In this document: in pieces, positions 46,526 through 59,900 of the stretch | Layout: each line of letters opens with the position of its first letter | How positions within the stretch are numbered: the stretch's first letter is position 1 | NCBI GenBank assembly: GCA_022702545.1 | Contig: JAHRBC010000004.1 | Span: 3,596,001 to 3,660,000, forward strand | Origin: Phycomyces nitens | Taxonomy: Eukaryota > Mucoromycota > Mucoromycetes > Mucorales > Phycomycetaceae | Length of the DNA: 64,000 bases | Direction of reading: 5' to 3' | The notes under the pieces: model-generated | Told to the model about the DNA's origin: nothing | Seen by the model: only the letters and a program-made list of their open reading frames with translations | Databases searched by the model: none | Program-made: the position numbers and the translations under genes

Positions 46526-49500
46526 TCATAACACCGTCCTTTTGGTGCAACGCTCTCGCACTCTAGATAGGGCCTCATTCACACAAGGCAGCACCGTACT
46601 CTCAATCTCATCTCTCGAATAAGCACTCAGACCAGGCTTCTTTCCTGACAGCATAACCTGGGTTGTCAAAAGATAAGCACAGGCCTGTACAACATCCATC
46701 ATCGTCTTATTTGCCACTTCCGGACTAAAAGCCGGATCTCCTTCAACCAACCATCCCTGGCTCTTCCACTGCTTGACCATTCGGAGCCCAGCATTGATAC
46801 ATTCAAGTACAGTTCCAAATGATGCCGACTCCCCAAGCACGACGTGCATATAAGGAGTAAGAATCAGGTCTCCAAACGACCATTCGGCACTCGGTCTATT
46901 CAGCGTAACATTGACTTTTGTGAGGATATTTAGCGAAAGGAAAATATTGCGCAAGATCCTGGCAATCTTTTGAACACAGAGGTACATTAGCAAGCTCGTC
47001 TTGGGTTCCGATGCTGAAACGTGCTCACGAGCAAAGGTAAATGTTTGCGCCAATTCGGTCTCACGCTTATTCATTGGGAATAGCTGGGCCTGCATGTGAG
47101 CAGGGTGGGTGTAGAAGTAGAGGTAGCTCTGGACAAGAGTCAGTGAGCAGTCTTTGTAGGCAATAAACAGGTTTGCCGCATAGTCCTTGACACGGTCTCC
47201 GTATTTTGACAGGCTAAACATGACCATCGAGATCCTCTCAATTTCCTCTAGTACTGGCGATGACAGCGACTCGGTGGGGCCCAGAACAATCATTGAGCCT
47301 TCATCGTTATTTGCATTTGAGAATGCCCGGCCAGTCTGCACCTTGTAGACTTGCATAAACCCGGCTGCTGCTCGTAATATCGAGTCGGCTCCCTTGCTTG
47401 TTTGGAGGACATCTCTCACAACTCCCAGCATAAGACACCATATGTTGTGCAGAGGACTGTGCTCGAGGCATCCAGGTTTTCCATCCTGACCATCAAATCG
47501 AATAAATACATCAATACCGTTGTTCTGCAGTCTTTGTGTGAGGGCATTGTTGCATAGCAACTCAAAGAGGCCGGCCTTCACAAGTTCTTCTGTAGCCTCG
47601 GCTGTCTTGGTCAGGGTCAGCAGCAGGTAGAGACCACTCTGGGCGTATGGGGATATCAGAATCGTATTGGCTTCATTCCCAGGCTTAACTTGACTAGTTC
47701 ACATGTATTAGTACATCAATCTTAAATCACAAAAAAAATAAATATACAAAGAAGGCCTTGTTTACCTTTCAATCTCATTGACCACGACCTCAATACCGCC
47801 ATACACGAGTCTCAAGAGGGTTGGAAAGGTATCATAGCGAGAGAATATGGCTAGCCAGACATCAGAATGTGAGGAATATGGGCCGTTCACCAGCTCTTCC
47901 AAGAGCGCAATAACCACGTTAAAGTTCTTGATAAGCTCCTCTGAAGAACCGTCGTCCTTCTTTGTTGCCGTTGCTCCAACAGTCATGGCCTTTGTGACAA
48001 TCATCTGGAAACTTTCGCACGTAATCTCCATCAGTTCATTCATGGGTTCTACCAAGCTGTTTTTTGTCCTTTCGCTCAACGTGATGTTCTTGACAATTCC
48101 ACGAGAACTACGGAGGGTGCGCATACAGAGCAAGATGGCCTCGAGCAAGGGTCGGTGGAAAGTGGTTGCTGTCAAACCATCCAGATTGGTCTTTAGGGCA
48201 TAGTTTTCTTGCTGGAGCAATCGACAGAGCTTGACAACGAGCGTAAACATGTTTTCGACATATGTCTTTTTTGCAGCCTCATTTGTTTCCACCAACACGG
48301 ACCGGTTAGAATCCACCCAGTCTTCGGTCATTGCGCGAATAAAGTTGATAATCACACTATAGGCAGTGAGTGCAATGTTTGTGTCCCGTTTCTCTGCAAT
48401 GGCCTGGTTCACAAGGCTCACTACGAATTCAAACAAGGTCATTGTACGTGCGGTCGAGATCTTGGTCGACCAAAACAAATCACTGACATGGCAAGAACAG
48501 GTCTCGATAAAGATCTTGAACGAACGCAGGAGAATGAGCTCAGAGTCGACCAGGGACCAGTTGTGGTTTGCCAGACAAATGTCCAACAGGAATTTCTTTG
48601 TGGATTTCTTAATAATGTCGTCTTGGGCAGACTTGTGAGGGCCATTTAGGGCCAAATTGGCCTGGGGAATCGGTGGCACAACAGTCTTGTAAAGTGATTC
48701 GATCCGTGCCTCTGCGAGTTTCAAGTCATAGAGATAAGAATCGCCATATTGTCGCCCTTCTCCGTCAGTATCATCGTCGCCGAATCCAACCTTGCCCACA
48801 GAAGTCAAGAGCTGGGACACATCTGTGACACCGATAAAATGAAGCAGATCTGCGTTATCTTGTCGAACGATGGAAGAAAGGGCGGGGTCAAAGCTACTTT
48901 TAGTAAAACTCTTTTGGATAAGAGTCAGTGTGTTGACTTCGCTGATCTTTATGATCAAGTTCTTTAATCCGGCCGGAAGGGTGTCAATGGTCTTTGAGTT
49001 TGTTACATTGCAACGAGGATAGTTGGAGCGGGCAGTAAGATGGATCTCCAATGTCATGATTCTCAAAGCAAATGCCTTGCCAAGGCGAATGCAACACAGT
49101 CTGCGAATAGCTCGGCTGTGATTCGACATACTTGGAATGTGAGAAGGATCGAGCTCACTGTCAAGAGCGGATTGCACCTTTCTGAGTTCAATAGGCGTTG
49201 TCGGTTGCTTCTCAATATCGCCCTTGTTCAGAATAATCTGACCAAGAGCATGCCAGAGCGCATTGTCGCTTCGAATACGCTGCAAGAGTAGTCTATGGTC
49301 AGACGCAGTCTCCCAAAAGGTGGCCAGGAACCTCAGCACATTCGAGAGCACAGTTGGCTTTTCGACAGCCAGCATTTGCCAGTGAGTCAGGATATCTACA
49401 GCCGAGCGTACAGCAGATTCATTTCCAGTGTGCAGACGTCCATTCTTCTCGTCTCCAGTCGACATTTTTACGGCCGACTTTGGGCTTGGCATGATGTACT

Positions 49501-52500
49501 CTCCACATTCCAAAAACAGGACCCCGAGAGTTGGCTGGCTTTCCAACAAAAGACCAATCATTTGCCAGATCGATGCAAGAAGACGTTCGTTTTGGAAATG
49601 GTCCTTGGCAATCTCTAGGTAGCACTTGATAATGTCCTTGGCCTGGTCAGCAGTCCCAAAGTGCTGGACAAGGGGAGGTACGGTCTTCCAGGTGGACAAG
49701 CTGCGGAAGAGAAGGGAGGCAACATTGGTAGAGAGAATAGGCAGGGTAATGTTGTGTCGGTAGTGAATGTGTTTCATGATGGATAGCAGGAAATTTGGCA
49801 TGTTGGCGTCTGTTTTGCGAGCAAGCATAAGCTTCTCCAACATGCTTTCGCGTGGAACTCCCTTTGCCTGGACCAGGCTAAAATGGTGTTTCAAAAGCAC
49901 CTTTACAAACCCAAGACCCAGTTCAGCCAGTTTCTCGGCCTGGCGTGCTTCCTTGAGGCATGAGGTGCGATACAGATGATCGGCAATTGTGGCACCATCC
50001 GAGATGATGTCCAACAGAGGCGAGATTTGATACTCGCCACCCTCATACAGAAAATTGGTAAGGAGTCCGTCACGAAGACGCCCCAGAGACACTTCGCTTT
50101 CGGGTGTGGCGTCGGCCTCCTTAAAGTATTGCTCTACATGAATAAAGATTGATAAAACCTTGGCACCGATCAGGTAGCGTTCCGAGAGAGACTGGTAGCG
50201 CCATCCTGCGTAGGATGGGAACACCTTTTGGGTGAGATAGTACAGACAACCAAAGAGTGATTCTGCTTGGTATTGACGTGGTGTCTTGATTTTGGTTGAA
50301 CTCTGGCTAGCGTCATTGGTAATCCACCAACTTCGCTGGATATCATTTACAAGTGCCAAAACAAAGTCTAGGAAAGCAAGCAAAAGTGGGTACCGGCCAA
50401 CATCGCATTCTACCTTTGAGACAAGCTCTTGGATTTTGGTGGCAGGATCATTCCACACTGAATAGGGTGTTTTGAAATAAGAAGTGGTGTGGTTTGGAGA
50501 GTTGGAGAAAGACAGGACGGGAGACGATTCGAGAAAGGTCCAAATGTCGTTTCGATAAGCAGGCAGTAGCAAGGTCAAGCAACGCAGTGCAGAAGTGGTA
50601 ATGTAGGTTGGACAAGATGCGCCGATTACACTGCAGTAAGCAAAAGTGCTACAAATTGTTGTAATTAGGATAGAAGGACTGTTGGGTGCATTGAATTTGG
50701 ATGATCTCTGGCACGCCTTTTCAACATGCTGAACCAATGCACTGGTCAGAGACGGGTTGCTTCCCATCACCTTTCGAATCAGCTCTAGAATACTGTATAT
50801 CATTTCAAATCTACCAAGCCCATCATGTCCTCCAAAATCCACAATGTCCGTGGTTTGGTCTACACCATGTTCTTCGCGGATCAGCTTTCCCAATAGTGCG
50901 ACCAAGAAACTCCAGCCAGAATAGTTGAACTTCCATCGGACTAGACCGTGGCCATTCGACTCTCCAAGAAGCTTTCCCTTGGTTCCAGAAGGAATGATGA
51001 GTTCATTTACAAAGGAACCCTCTCTTAGGATGATGACCGGTTTCTGGGCTGTAATAATCGTAGAACGGCCTTCTTTGTGGACCAGAACATGGGCAGATTG
51101 TTTAATATTGACAGCCATGGTCGGCAGAATGGTCAGGTAATCAAATACATTTTTGGCAGACTCCTTTGAGATCTCAATATTCTCTGCAGACCCGGTGAGA
51201 GAAGACATCAGTTGTGTGAAATCTAAAAAGCGGACAGGAAACCTCTTTCTGGCAGTTGCAATCAAGGACAATGGATCGTTGGGAACAAAGTCTTGCTTCC
51301 AGAATTTAGCACACAGTTCGGCTTCGTTCTCAAACAGAAGCTGGGTACACTTTATGAGGCTAGGGTAGCTTTTGGAGGGCAAAAAGCATGGGCGAGTCCA
51401 GGAGAGGATCGAATTGATAAGGATTCTAAGGGTGTTGCGACATGTAGTTTTGTTTGGATTCTCTTCAGAGCACACCACACTCTGTAGGATTTCCGTGATG
51501 TGATCGAATACGTTTAGTCGGATGGATCTGCTTGCATACAGACCAAATACATCGGCCGTCTGATTAATAATGGGTTTCTTGCGAGTCAAGTCTTCATAAT
51601 TAGCACCATCCACGAGTGGGGGAGATGGCAAGAGTTTGGCAGGCGTAACGGTAAGGGTTCCTTTGAAAAGCTTTTGGACATCCTCATAAGCCCCCAAAGC
51701 ACCATTTGATGTGGCCAGCTTGCTATTGAGACAGCACAGGAAATAAGACCAGGCCAACATGAATGTGGAATGTGAAGCTGAATTTCCCAAAAATGCCACT
51801 ACACTGTTGATGTCTATAATTATTTCTGGTGATTGCAATAGTGTCTTTTCTTGGCCGGCTTGTCCATCCCCAATGATCTCTATGGCCAGACGCTCTAATC
51901 CAAGCACCTGAACCGCAACAAGTTCACACATAAAAGACAGTCTGTTGAATAAGTCGGCATCCTGATGGCTGAGCAAACGACCACAGGTCTGATGGATTCC
52001 AAAACAGTTGGCTTCAAATTCTTGGATAATGGTAAATACTCGTTTGGGTGGACAAGGTTCAAAGGCATGAATAATAAACAGCATCTCGAGAATTGCAATC
52101 TCTTCCTTGAGGTTCTGTCGTGCTCTCGTGGCTGCCCACAATGGGTTTGCAAAGAATTGTGAAGGAACATCGAATCGAACGAGGGTTTTCAGTTGACTAA
52201 TCATCCTATCTGCAAATTCTGCATGAACGTTTATTGCCTGTACCGTATTTTTGGCGATCTGGGTGTAGGGATGGCTGGGTTCTCGAGAGATACGGATCAG
52301 GGAAGTGACACATTGCAGAATAGCAATACGATCCTGAAAGTAGTATATCGTAAAACGCAAGATGAGTTCTGTATCTTCGCACATTTGATATCCATAAATC
52401 ATTTTTGCTGATTCCAGGTCATTATCGTTCTCCTGTCGATAGGCATTCCACAACAGTGCACATTGAAGTTCGTTCAGGTCCAGAAAGATGCTTAGTGTTT

Positions 52501-52867
52501 GTACAAGCTCAACTTCTTCTTTGTTGAGAACGATTGTTTTTCCTTCGATCGAGATGTTTGTTCCGACCTTTAGCTTTAACCGGGATTGTGATGAAGGTTC
52601 GTTGAAGGCTTTGAGACCTAAAGACAAACTGTTGCTCTTTTCTTCCAAGAGAGTCTGCAACAGATCAGTCGAACATTGGTCTACTCCACGCTCGATGGTG
52701 TCGAATAGTTTTTGGTACGTTCTATAATGTGTAAATGTATTATATTTTTTTTTAAAAAAAAAGTAATGTCAAAAGAATGTCGATTGTTGCAAATTAATTG
52801 TAACGCGCTCTCTGATCTGTCATTACCCTGCAAACTTGTCGTCCAAATAATTTGCTTGTACTGCCAT
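46526..52867 (-). CDS. NUP192: Nucleoporin Nup192/Nup205
   Basis: Three exons (52867-52827, 52721-47766, 47693-46526) encode 2054 residues. The first exon gives MAVQANYLDDKFAG and joins TYQKLFDTIERGVDQ in frame. The protein is an all-helical solenoid without transmembrane segments. Family landmarks are an N-terminal SIFLDLNELQCALLW segment and YYFQDRIAILQCVTSLIRIS followed by HPYTQIA. The length is within the Nup192/Nup205 range (about 1700-2000). It is an inner-ring scaffold component of the nuclear pore complex and holds Nic96/Nup53 linkers. Codon use is even and the huge central exon (4956 bp) has no stop. The start is supported by the splice join and N-terminal conservation. The C-terminal exon ends KRTVL. 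Confidence 0.92.
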
Positions 52868-54106
52868 TTGAATTGGTAAAGAATAAAGAAGGGACTGCAA
52901 TTCTGGTTGATCAGATTATTGAATTGGAAAAGAGGGTTGTAAAATAAGAGGCTTGTAACTGTATATATATAGATACATATATATCTATATATATATATGT
53001 ATATGTATATGTGTATATGTATGAATGTATGTATGAATGTGTGTGTGTGTGTGTGTGTATGATGAGCCCCCTCTGCTTTGTCCTTGGTAGCTCCAAAGTA
53101 ACAAGAGACGCGTTTTATGAATAATTGTTATCCAAAGTTTGTGAACGTCACCGTGACTACAGTCTCTCTCTCTATGTCTCTCATATATATATCTTTCTAT
53201 ATATTTCTCTATTTATTTATTTATTTATTTTTATTTATAATTCCAAGGCACTGAGGCATGTATATTTGTTTATTTTGGTAAAAAAGGTTTATAAATGTAT
53301 TCGTATATCATTAAATAAATCAAAAAATAAATATACATATATATATATAAGTATAGAAATATGCATATTTATAGTAATACAAAAAAAAAGAATATTTTGA
53401 AGAAATTGCAAAGTTGCAATTAATAATTTTTGGTGCACATTTTAATTGAGAAAAAAGCACAATTGTTTGGGACACATCACTCATATTATTTGTTCGGCGT
53501 CTAAATACATGAAAACAAAATATCGCCGAAACAAATACAAAATAGTCACAAAATGTAATTTGGTGGCATCTGGATTTAAATATATACCAAAATTGGAAAG
53601 GCAAGAACAGAGGGGCTCTTGTTCCTGACAGGTCTACCATAAATCTTGCAAGATATTACATTAACTATTAGCCATTGTCAACACTAGCCAATTACACAAA
53701 GAAATAAGAAAGCTAAAAGTGCTCAAGAGATATTTCGACTTTATCTTTTTTTTTTTGAATGGGATTTGTGAATTGTCACTAAAGAATAATGTATAAATAT
53801 ATCATGGAATCCTGCTTGTCTTTAAGCCAAATCGCTTTAAACGATATGAGCATCAATGAATCAGAGACGGTCTAGAATAGCTATCTCAAGCCTTGAGAGC
53901 CTTTTGATTCATCTCGCTTGGTACCTTGTGGTGTAAACCCACAAGCAAATAAACAACTTTGATTTATTGGCATTCAAGTCCAAAATCTTTTTTTTTGTCG
54001 CGTCACGTATATCTTATATTCATACGGTTGTATATATTGGTTTTTTTTTTAAAAAAGATACAATGAATCCATAGGCTTCTCTTTAGAAAGCGATCAAATT
54101 ACAATC
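52868..54106. other. Divergent intergenic region NUP192 / PARN
   Basis: TA- and GT-rich microsatellites at about 52960-53060, TTTA repeats at 53205-53235. Remaining sequence is AT-rich without recognisable genes. Confidence 0.5.
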
Positions 54107-56399
54107 ATGGAGATTTCTAGACAACAGTTTATTCAAAGACTGCCCACTATCAAAAAGGCCATTGATGAGTGTGACTTTATAGCCATTGATGCTGAATTCT
54201 CTGGTAAGATAAAATATACTTACATTGCCTGTCAACAATTAATCACCATTAATAAATCAATCATTCTTAGGGCTTCACAGACCAGGAACAAGTAAAAGAA
54301 TCGACACATTGGCGAATCGTTATGCAGAGTATAGAGAAGCCACCAAGAGATTCATCATCATCCAGTTTGGCATGTGTACCTTTAAATGGGATGGACCTTC
54401 TGGCCGATACATTGCCAAACCTTTCAATTTCTACATCTTCCCAACTGCCATGACAGGCAAAGTCCAAGCCAACAAGACGTTTATGACTCAAGCCCAAGCA
54501 TTCGACTTTTTATCCAAGCAACAGTTTGACTTTAACAAGGTATGGTATTAGTTGACAATACAAAAGAGTAGTGTGTGATAAATGAGCCTCAGATTTAACC
54601 AAAATGTGAAATAGTGGATCTATCAAGGTGTGCCTTATATGACACGGGAAGAGGAGAAAGCATATATCAAGGATGCTACTCAGCGGTTAAACGATGCCAT
54701 GCCTGATATCCCGCTCGATGAAAAGGAGCGAGGATTCCTTGAAGCAGCAAGGTTGGTTTATATCCATTAATAGTGATTGGTAGACATATACTAGTTATTA
54801 TCAATACTTATACTACACTCAGAGAGGAGATTGATGCCTGGGTCGCCAACCCAAAACCAGATGATCCAGAAGGCGTAAACATCATTGCCAGAAATGCTTA
54901 CCAACGTCGATTGATATACCAAGAAACTCGCAATAGGCAAGTGATTATTAACCAGCTATCGATATTGCGAATCTTGTATTGATATATTATTTATGTAGAT
55001 ACGAGGGTCTTGTGGCAGAAGGAAAGCCTGGATTTATTCGTATTGCCCGTTTATCAAAGAAGGATATGAATAAACGCACACAGGAACGCCAAAAGCAGTT
55101 TGAGGTGGGTACCATGTACAGATGGAAACACAGACAATGGCGCTAATGTAAACATTGTTGGGTATCTAAAGAAAGATTGTGAGGGAGCCACTGGATTTCG
55201 CCGAGTGATCGATTGGATTTCCGAGTCAAAGAAGATTGTCGTGGGTCATAATATGCTTCTTGATATTTGTCATGTAATTGGCCAGTTTGTCGAACCTCTG
55301 CCAGAAAGCGTACACGATTTCAAGGCGCTTGCACACACGGTCTTCCCAAAGTACGTACTCTGTTGGTCTTTGTACCCTGAAAATATACTAATAGTTGTGA
55401 GCGTGATTATTAGCATGGTTGATACCAAACATTTGAGTACATTTGTACCTGAATTCCAGCCCTTGTTTGGATCATCTACATCACTTGATATTCTTCGTTT
55501 CGAGACCAATAAAGCCGAATTTAAGAACCCTCGAATTGGTAAATATAATCAATATCCTTGGTCAATTGGAGAAACAGAAATACTCACCCATATGAAATGG
55601 GTTAGATATGGACTGGGAGTTTCCACGTTATCTAACTGAGAAGGCTCATGAGGCTGGCTATGATGCTTTCATGACAGGCTCTGTTTTTCTCAAGATGGTG
55701 TCATTTCTTGGTATGTAATACTAGCCATTTACTGTTGATAGTATTGATTATGGTGTGGGACACATGTAGACAAAGCACGCAATCCTAAAGACGAGACTCC
55801 TGAAGAAGAAGTCGAGCCTGTTGAAGAAAAGCCAAAAGAGAAAGAAAAGTATGATGACGGGTGGGAAAAGAGTGATGACGAAGAGCAAGATCCAAACTGG
55901 CTCAATGATACCGAGGAGATATACAACCATGGATCAACCAAGGTGGATTTGATGAATGATCAAGGAAAACCTGTCGCGGTTCTCGAAGATTATATTAATA
56001 AGGCTAATATGGTCAGAACTGGATTTGAGTACTTTAACTTTGTGAACCCTGAAGGTAAATAGCCCCTTTGTAAAACTCCTCGAGTAAAGAAAGGCAATTG
56101 CTAATGTGAATTTCTATTGTTCTCTGTCAGTCATCACTCGTCAATCTAATACCTTTTATGTATCCACCAATTCGGGCCCAATTTCGTGCGACGCTGTTTC
56201 CGAATTGTTCGAGTCTTTTGGAAAGAACATTGTGGACGTGATCGACAACATGTCCGCATTTGTTGTGTACGAAAATTTGAGAGAGAAACCTGCCATTGTT
56301 AAAGAATCTGTCATGCAAAAGGCAGCAGCCAAATCCGGGGCTGTGCACGACCTTACAATAAAAACTGTAGGAGAGTATTTAGATAGCATCCAAAAGTAA
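54107..56399 (+). CDS. PARN: Poly(A)-specific ribonuclease, PARN type
   Basis: Ten exons (54107-54203, 54271-54539, 54615-54751, 54823-54936, 54999-55104, 55172-55350, 55414-55538, 55606-55710, 55770-56054, 56131-56399) encode 561 residues. DEDDh nuclease motifs: FIAIDAEFSGL gives Asp28 and Glu30, the same numbers as in human PARN. VVGHNMLLDICHVIGQF supplies the second Asp, and EKAHEAGYDAFMTG the HxxxxD motif. An R3H-like insertion may lie around residues 120-230 (TREEEKAYIKDATQRLNDAM). A Glu/Lys-rich segment precedes the C-terminal RRM-like part (RQSNTFYVSTNSGP, IDNMSAFVVYENL). It trims poly(A) tails of mRNA and some non-coding RNAs. Intron 4 uses a GC donor (AAT AG|GCAAGT). Splice phases are consistent throughout. 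Confidence 0.88.
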
Positions 56400-56748
56400 T
56401 CCCAGGCTGGTAATTAGATTATATGTTTATGATTGTAATTTAGCTGCCACTCTTAACTTGATGTCGTTTAATGACCAATAAAAAAAACATTATGAATCTT
56501 TACTGGTGCAAGTACTTATTAAGCAAATTTAAAAAGAACAGCGTGCTGCGGAATGGCTTGTGCATTAAAGCATATGCCAACTTCCATTGTATCCATGTTT
56601 GAATACCTTTATTGTAACCTTGAATTTCACTTTTGAGCAATGATCCTTTGGATATTTCTGTAATACCTTGATAAATCTATTCCATAGCCTGATTCTGATA
56701 ATTAAAAAAAAAAGTGTTCTTACTATATTAAACTTCCGGCATAGCAAC

Positions 56749-56764
56749 GGTTGCCATGGCAACC
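56749..56764. promoter_or_regulatory. Perfect RFX/Crt1-type X-box
   Basis: GGTTGCCATGGCAACC is a perfect 16-bp palindrome and an exact match to the X-box consensus bound by RFX-family factors (Crt1/Rfx1 in yeast, where it represses DNA-damage-inducible genes). It lies 150 bp upstream of the next start codon, beside a half-site (CATAGCAAC). Regulation of the downstream gene is inference. Confidence 0.6.
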
Positions 56765-56851
56765 AACTGGCACAGTAATTAAAAGCAATTCTCCGTGTGA
56801 CAATTCTGTCTTTGAATTCTCCACAGATCTTTGGGTTTTTTAAAAGTTTAA

Positions 56852-56859
56852 TATAAATA
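56852..56859 (+). promoter_or_regulatory. TATA box
   Basis: TATAAATA about 55-60 bp upstream of the ATG at 56914, correctly placed for a fungal promoter. Confidence 0.55.
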
Positions 56860-56913
56860 GGGACCTCTTTTGCCTTGTTTCTTCACATTCGTTATCAATC
56901 GATTTTAAGCAGC

Positions 56914-59900
56914 ATGAAGCAATCAAAGAAAACAACCAGAAGATCCACAGAAATTGTCTCGGTAATTTCGAAAACATTATTGCATTGAATACTGTCTTAT
57001 GAAATATTTTGCACGTACAGGGCTTGGGAGTGCGTTCATCCACACGCCGAACAGCAGGAACCATCTCTACCCGCAACAGCTCTACCGGAATAGTCTCTAG
57101 CGATTCATCCACTCAAAAAACCAGTATATCTATTTCAAGAGTGTCAAAAGTCAAGGTGACCAAGGCAAACAACAAGTTAAAGGGCGCAGTTAAGCCAGTG
57201 GTTGATTCCATTGTTGATTTTAAGTACAACAAGGCAAGTTATCCGTAGCGAATACGCCTCTCAAATCAACTTGTAAAGGTGGCTAATTTGTACATGTACG
57301 ACTATTTAGGGTGAGACGTTTTACCTTGTGCATCGTACTGGCCAACCTGACTCTGAGAATTCCTGGGAGCCATTGACTTCAATTGATGAACCTACCGTAT
57401 TGGCCGCTTTTCACACAAAGCTTGAAGAAAGTTCAGGTTACTCAATGGATGTGGAAAATACGGGATCCAATGTCCGCCCACTGCGTACATCGAAAATTCG
57501 TGCCATGGTTAACATGAAGAACACCATGAAAGACTCGACTGAGGAAGATACCGAGAGTAAGCCACCATCCAAGAGGAGCAAAACCACTACCGAGAAAAAG
57601 GTCCGAGCTTCAGTTACGAAGAAGAGCGTCATGAAAGAGATCGAGGCCAGAAAACAACGCCAGGACCGAAAGGAAGCCCGGGCTGATCTTGTCAACTCAC
57701 TTGATGATATTATCGACTCTACTGATCATACAAAGGACTGTTGCACGCGCTGTTCTATAACTGCCTACCGTGAAGCCGTCAAGAACAATGATCTGAAAGC
57801 ACTCGAGAAAATCGTTGCCGCAAAGGATACGATCCCTCATTGGGGAGACGAAGACTTTGCTCTTCGAGGTGAAAGCGTTATGGCAATGGCAGTGTTGAAC
57901 GGACACACGGATATTGTTAATATGTTGAAAAATGACAGCAATGAAAATCGTGTCAGCGTTCCTGCAAAGTATATGTCGTACCAAGAGAACACTGGGTATT
58001 TACGTAAATCTACATTTGGTCACGCAGTTAGGTATGTATCTGTATATAATAGCTTTTGCCAATTGTTTTCATGAAAGCAGCTCTTAATAACAACTGGTAT
58101 TATAGACAAGTCTCAGAATCGAGAGGAAACCGTCAAGGAGACGCTGCCTTCTTTAGAGAATCCGATCATATTCCATTGGAAGTTGACTTTGTCAAACATC
58201 TTAGATATTCTAGCCATGGAATAGAAATCTTGCCCTGTTTCCACAACTCAGTCTTGATGATGAAAAAAGAGACAATTCACTCTCTGGAACTTGCTTGCAC
58301 TAGACTTTGGTCTGATAAAGGAATATACATGCTTGTTGCCTCTGGAAACTACAAGGCTGCCGGAAATCTCCTCAAGGAACACTATGACCCTGCGCACTAC
58401 AACCATCTTCACACAGATGTTCTTTTGGTACAGTACTTTATCCATGTAATAATATCATGCAATCATCTAACCTTATTATCATGTTTCTGGGTAAAAAGTG
58501 CACCAACCTACAAGCCCTCAAAAGCTACCGACGTCCTCAGATAATCAAGAAAATGGTTAACAACTGTGGCCTTACTCCTTTCCAGTGCGCTGCCATCAAC
58601 CCGTCGTCCAAGTACCTGCAGGAATTTTACGAAGCTCTCGAAGTATTTGAAAAGTTTGGAGTGGACGATTTTGGACGAACAGTCGCTCATTTTGCCGCCG
58701 CCAGTACTACACCTGCCTGTATCGAATACTTGATTTCTGTACAGTACGAGATATCTGCCGGCGACAAGACCAGGCTGACACCTTTGCTGCAAGCCGCAAG
58801 ATACGGCAGACATAAGAATATTAAACCTATTCTGGAGCACATCAGCAACAATAGTCTGCCATCTGCAGATTTCGCCAACCACTCTCTCCTAGCTTCCAAG
58901 AGACGCCCTTTGCATTATGCTGCGTATTATGGTCATCATGAAACATGCAGAGCTTTGATAGAATGTGGCGCTACAGTTGATGTTGTTGAAAGCGTAACAA
59001 AGTGTACTCCTCTGTTGTATGCTGCCGAAAGGGGTCATTTGGAATGTGTCCGTGTATTGACTGAGAACGGTGCAAATATTGAGGCTGGCAACAAGTTCTC
59101 AAAGACCGCTCTCCATTTGGCATCTAGCAACGGACACTACGAAGTTGTCAAATTCTTACTCCAAGAAGGTGCTGATGCAAACATGCCTGACACTTCTCTC
59201 AACAGGCCTGTTCACTATGCAGCCGCCTTTGGAAATCTGAGCATACTGAAGCTTCTTGTTACTTATGGTGGAGCAAACCCAACACTTGAAAATACCTGGA
59301 GAAGATCGCCTTGCTCTGTTGCGAACTTCAAGGGTCACTTATCTGTCGTCAAGCACCTTTTATCCAGAACCGACTTTCCTGTGAGCGTGGATTTCAAGGA
59401 CGAAGATGGATTGACAATGCTCCATCACTGTGTTTCGGAAACATTCGAAAATAAGGTCGAGATTATGCAAAGCTCGAGAACGGCCGAAATCTTGTTTTCG
59501 AAAGGTTCAAATGTCAACATCAAGACTATGGAAGGTACGACCTTTGTTTATTTGAGCACAGTATAAACTGGAACTAACATGATAAAATGATGCATTAGGT
59601 GATACTGTCTTGCACACCCTCGTATCTTCGGGCCACTTTAATAACTACCGTCCTCTTCAATGGGTAAAGGACTCAATCCCTCCATTGCCTTCTTGGCAAA
59701 TCGCAAAACCCTTGAAGTTCGATGACAATGAGGGTTTAAAGTATCAACAAATCTTGGCTGAAAGAATCATTCAAGCTGGAGCTGATCTTGACATAACAAA
59801 TGATTTCAACGAGACTCCGTTTGGTACTGCACTGTTCTCTAACAACCACAACATGGTCAAGATTCTCATCAAGAATGGCGCCAAGTATTGGAGAGACACC

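Larger units (their letters stand above)
56400..56913. other. Intergenic and promoter region of the chromodomain-ankyrin gene
   Basis: Contains the X-box at 56749-56764 and a TATA box at 56852-56859. The rest is AT-rich. Confidence 0.6.
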
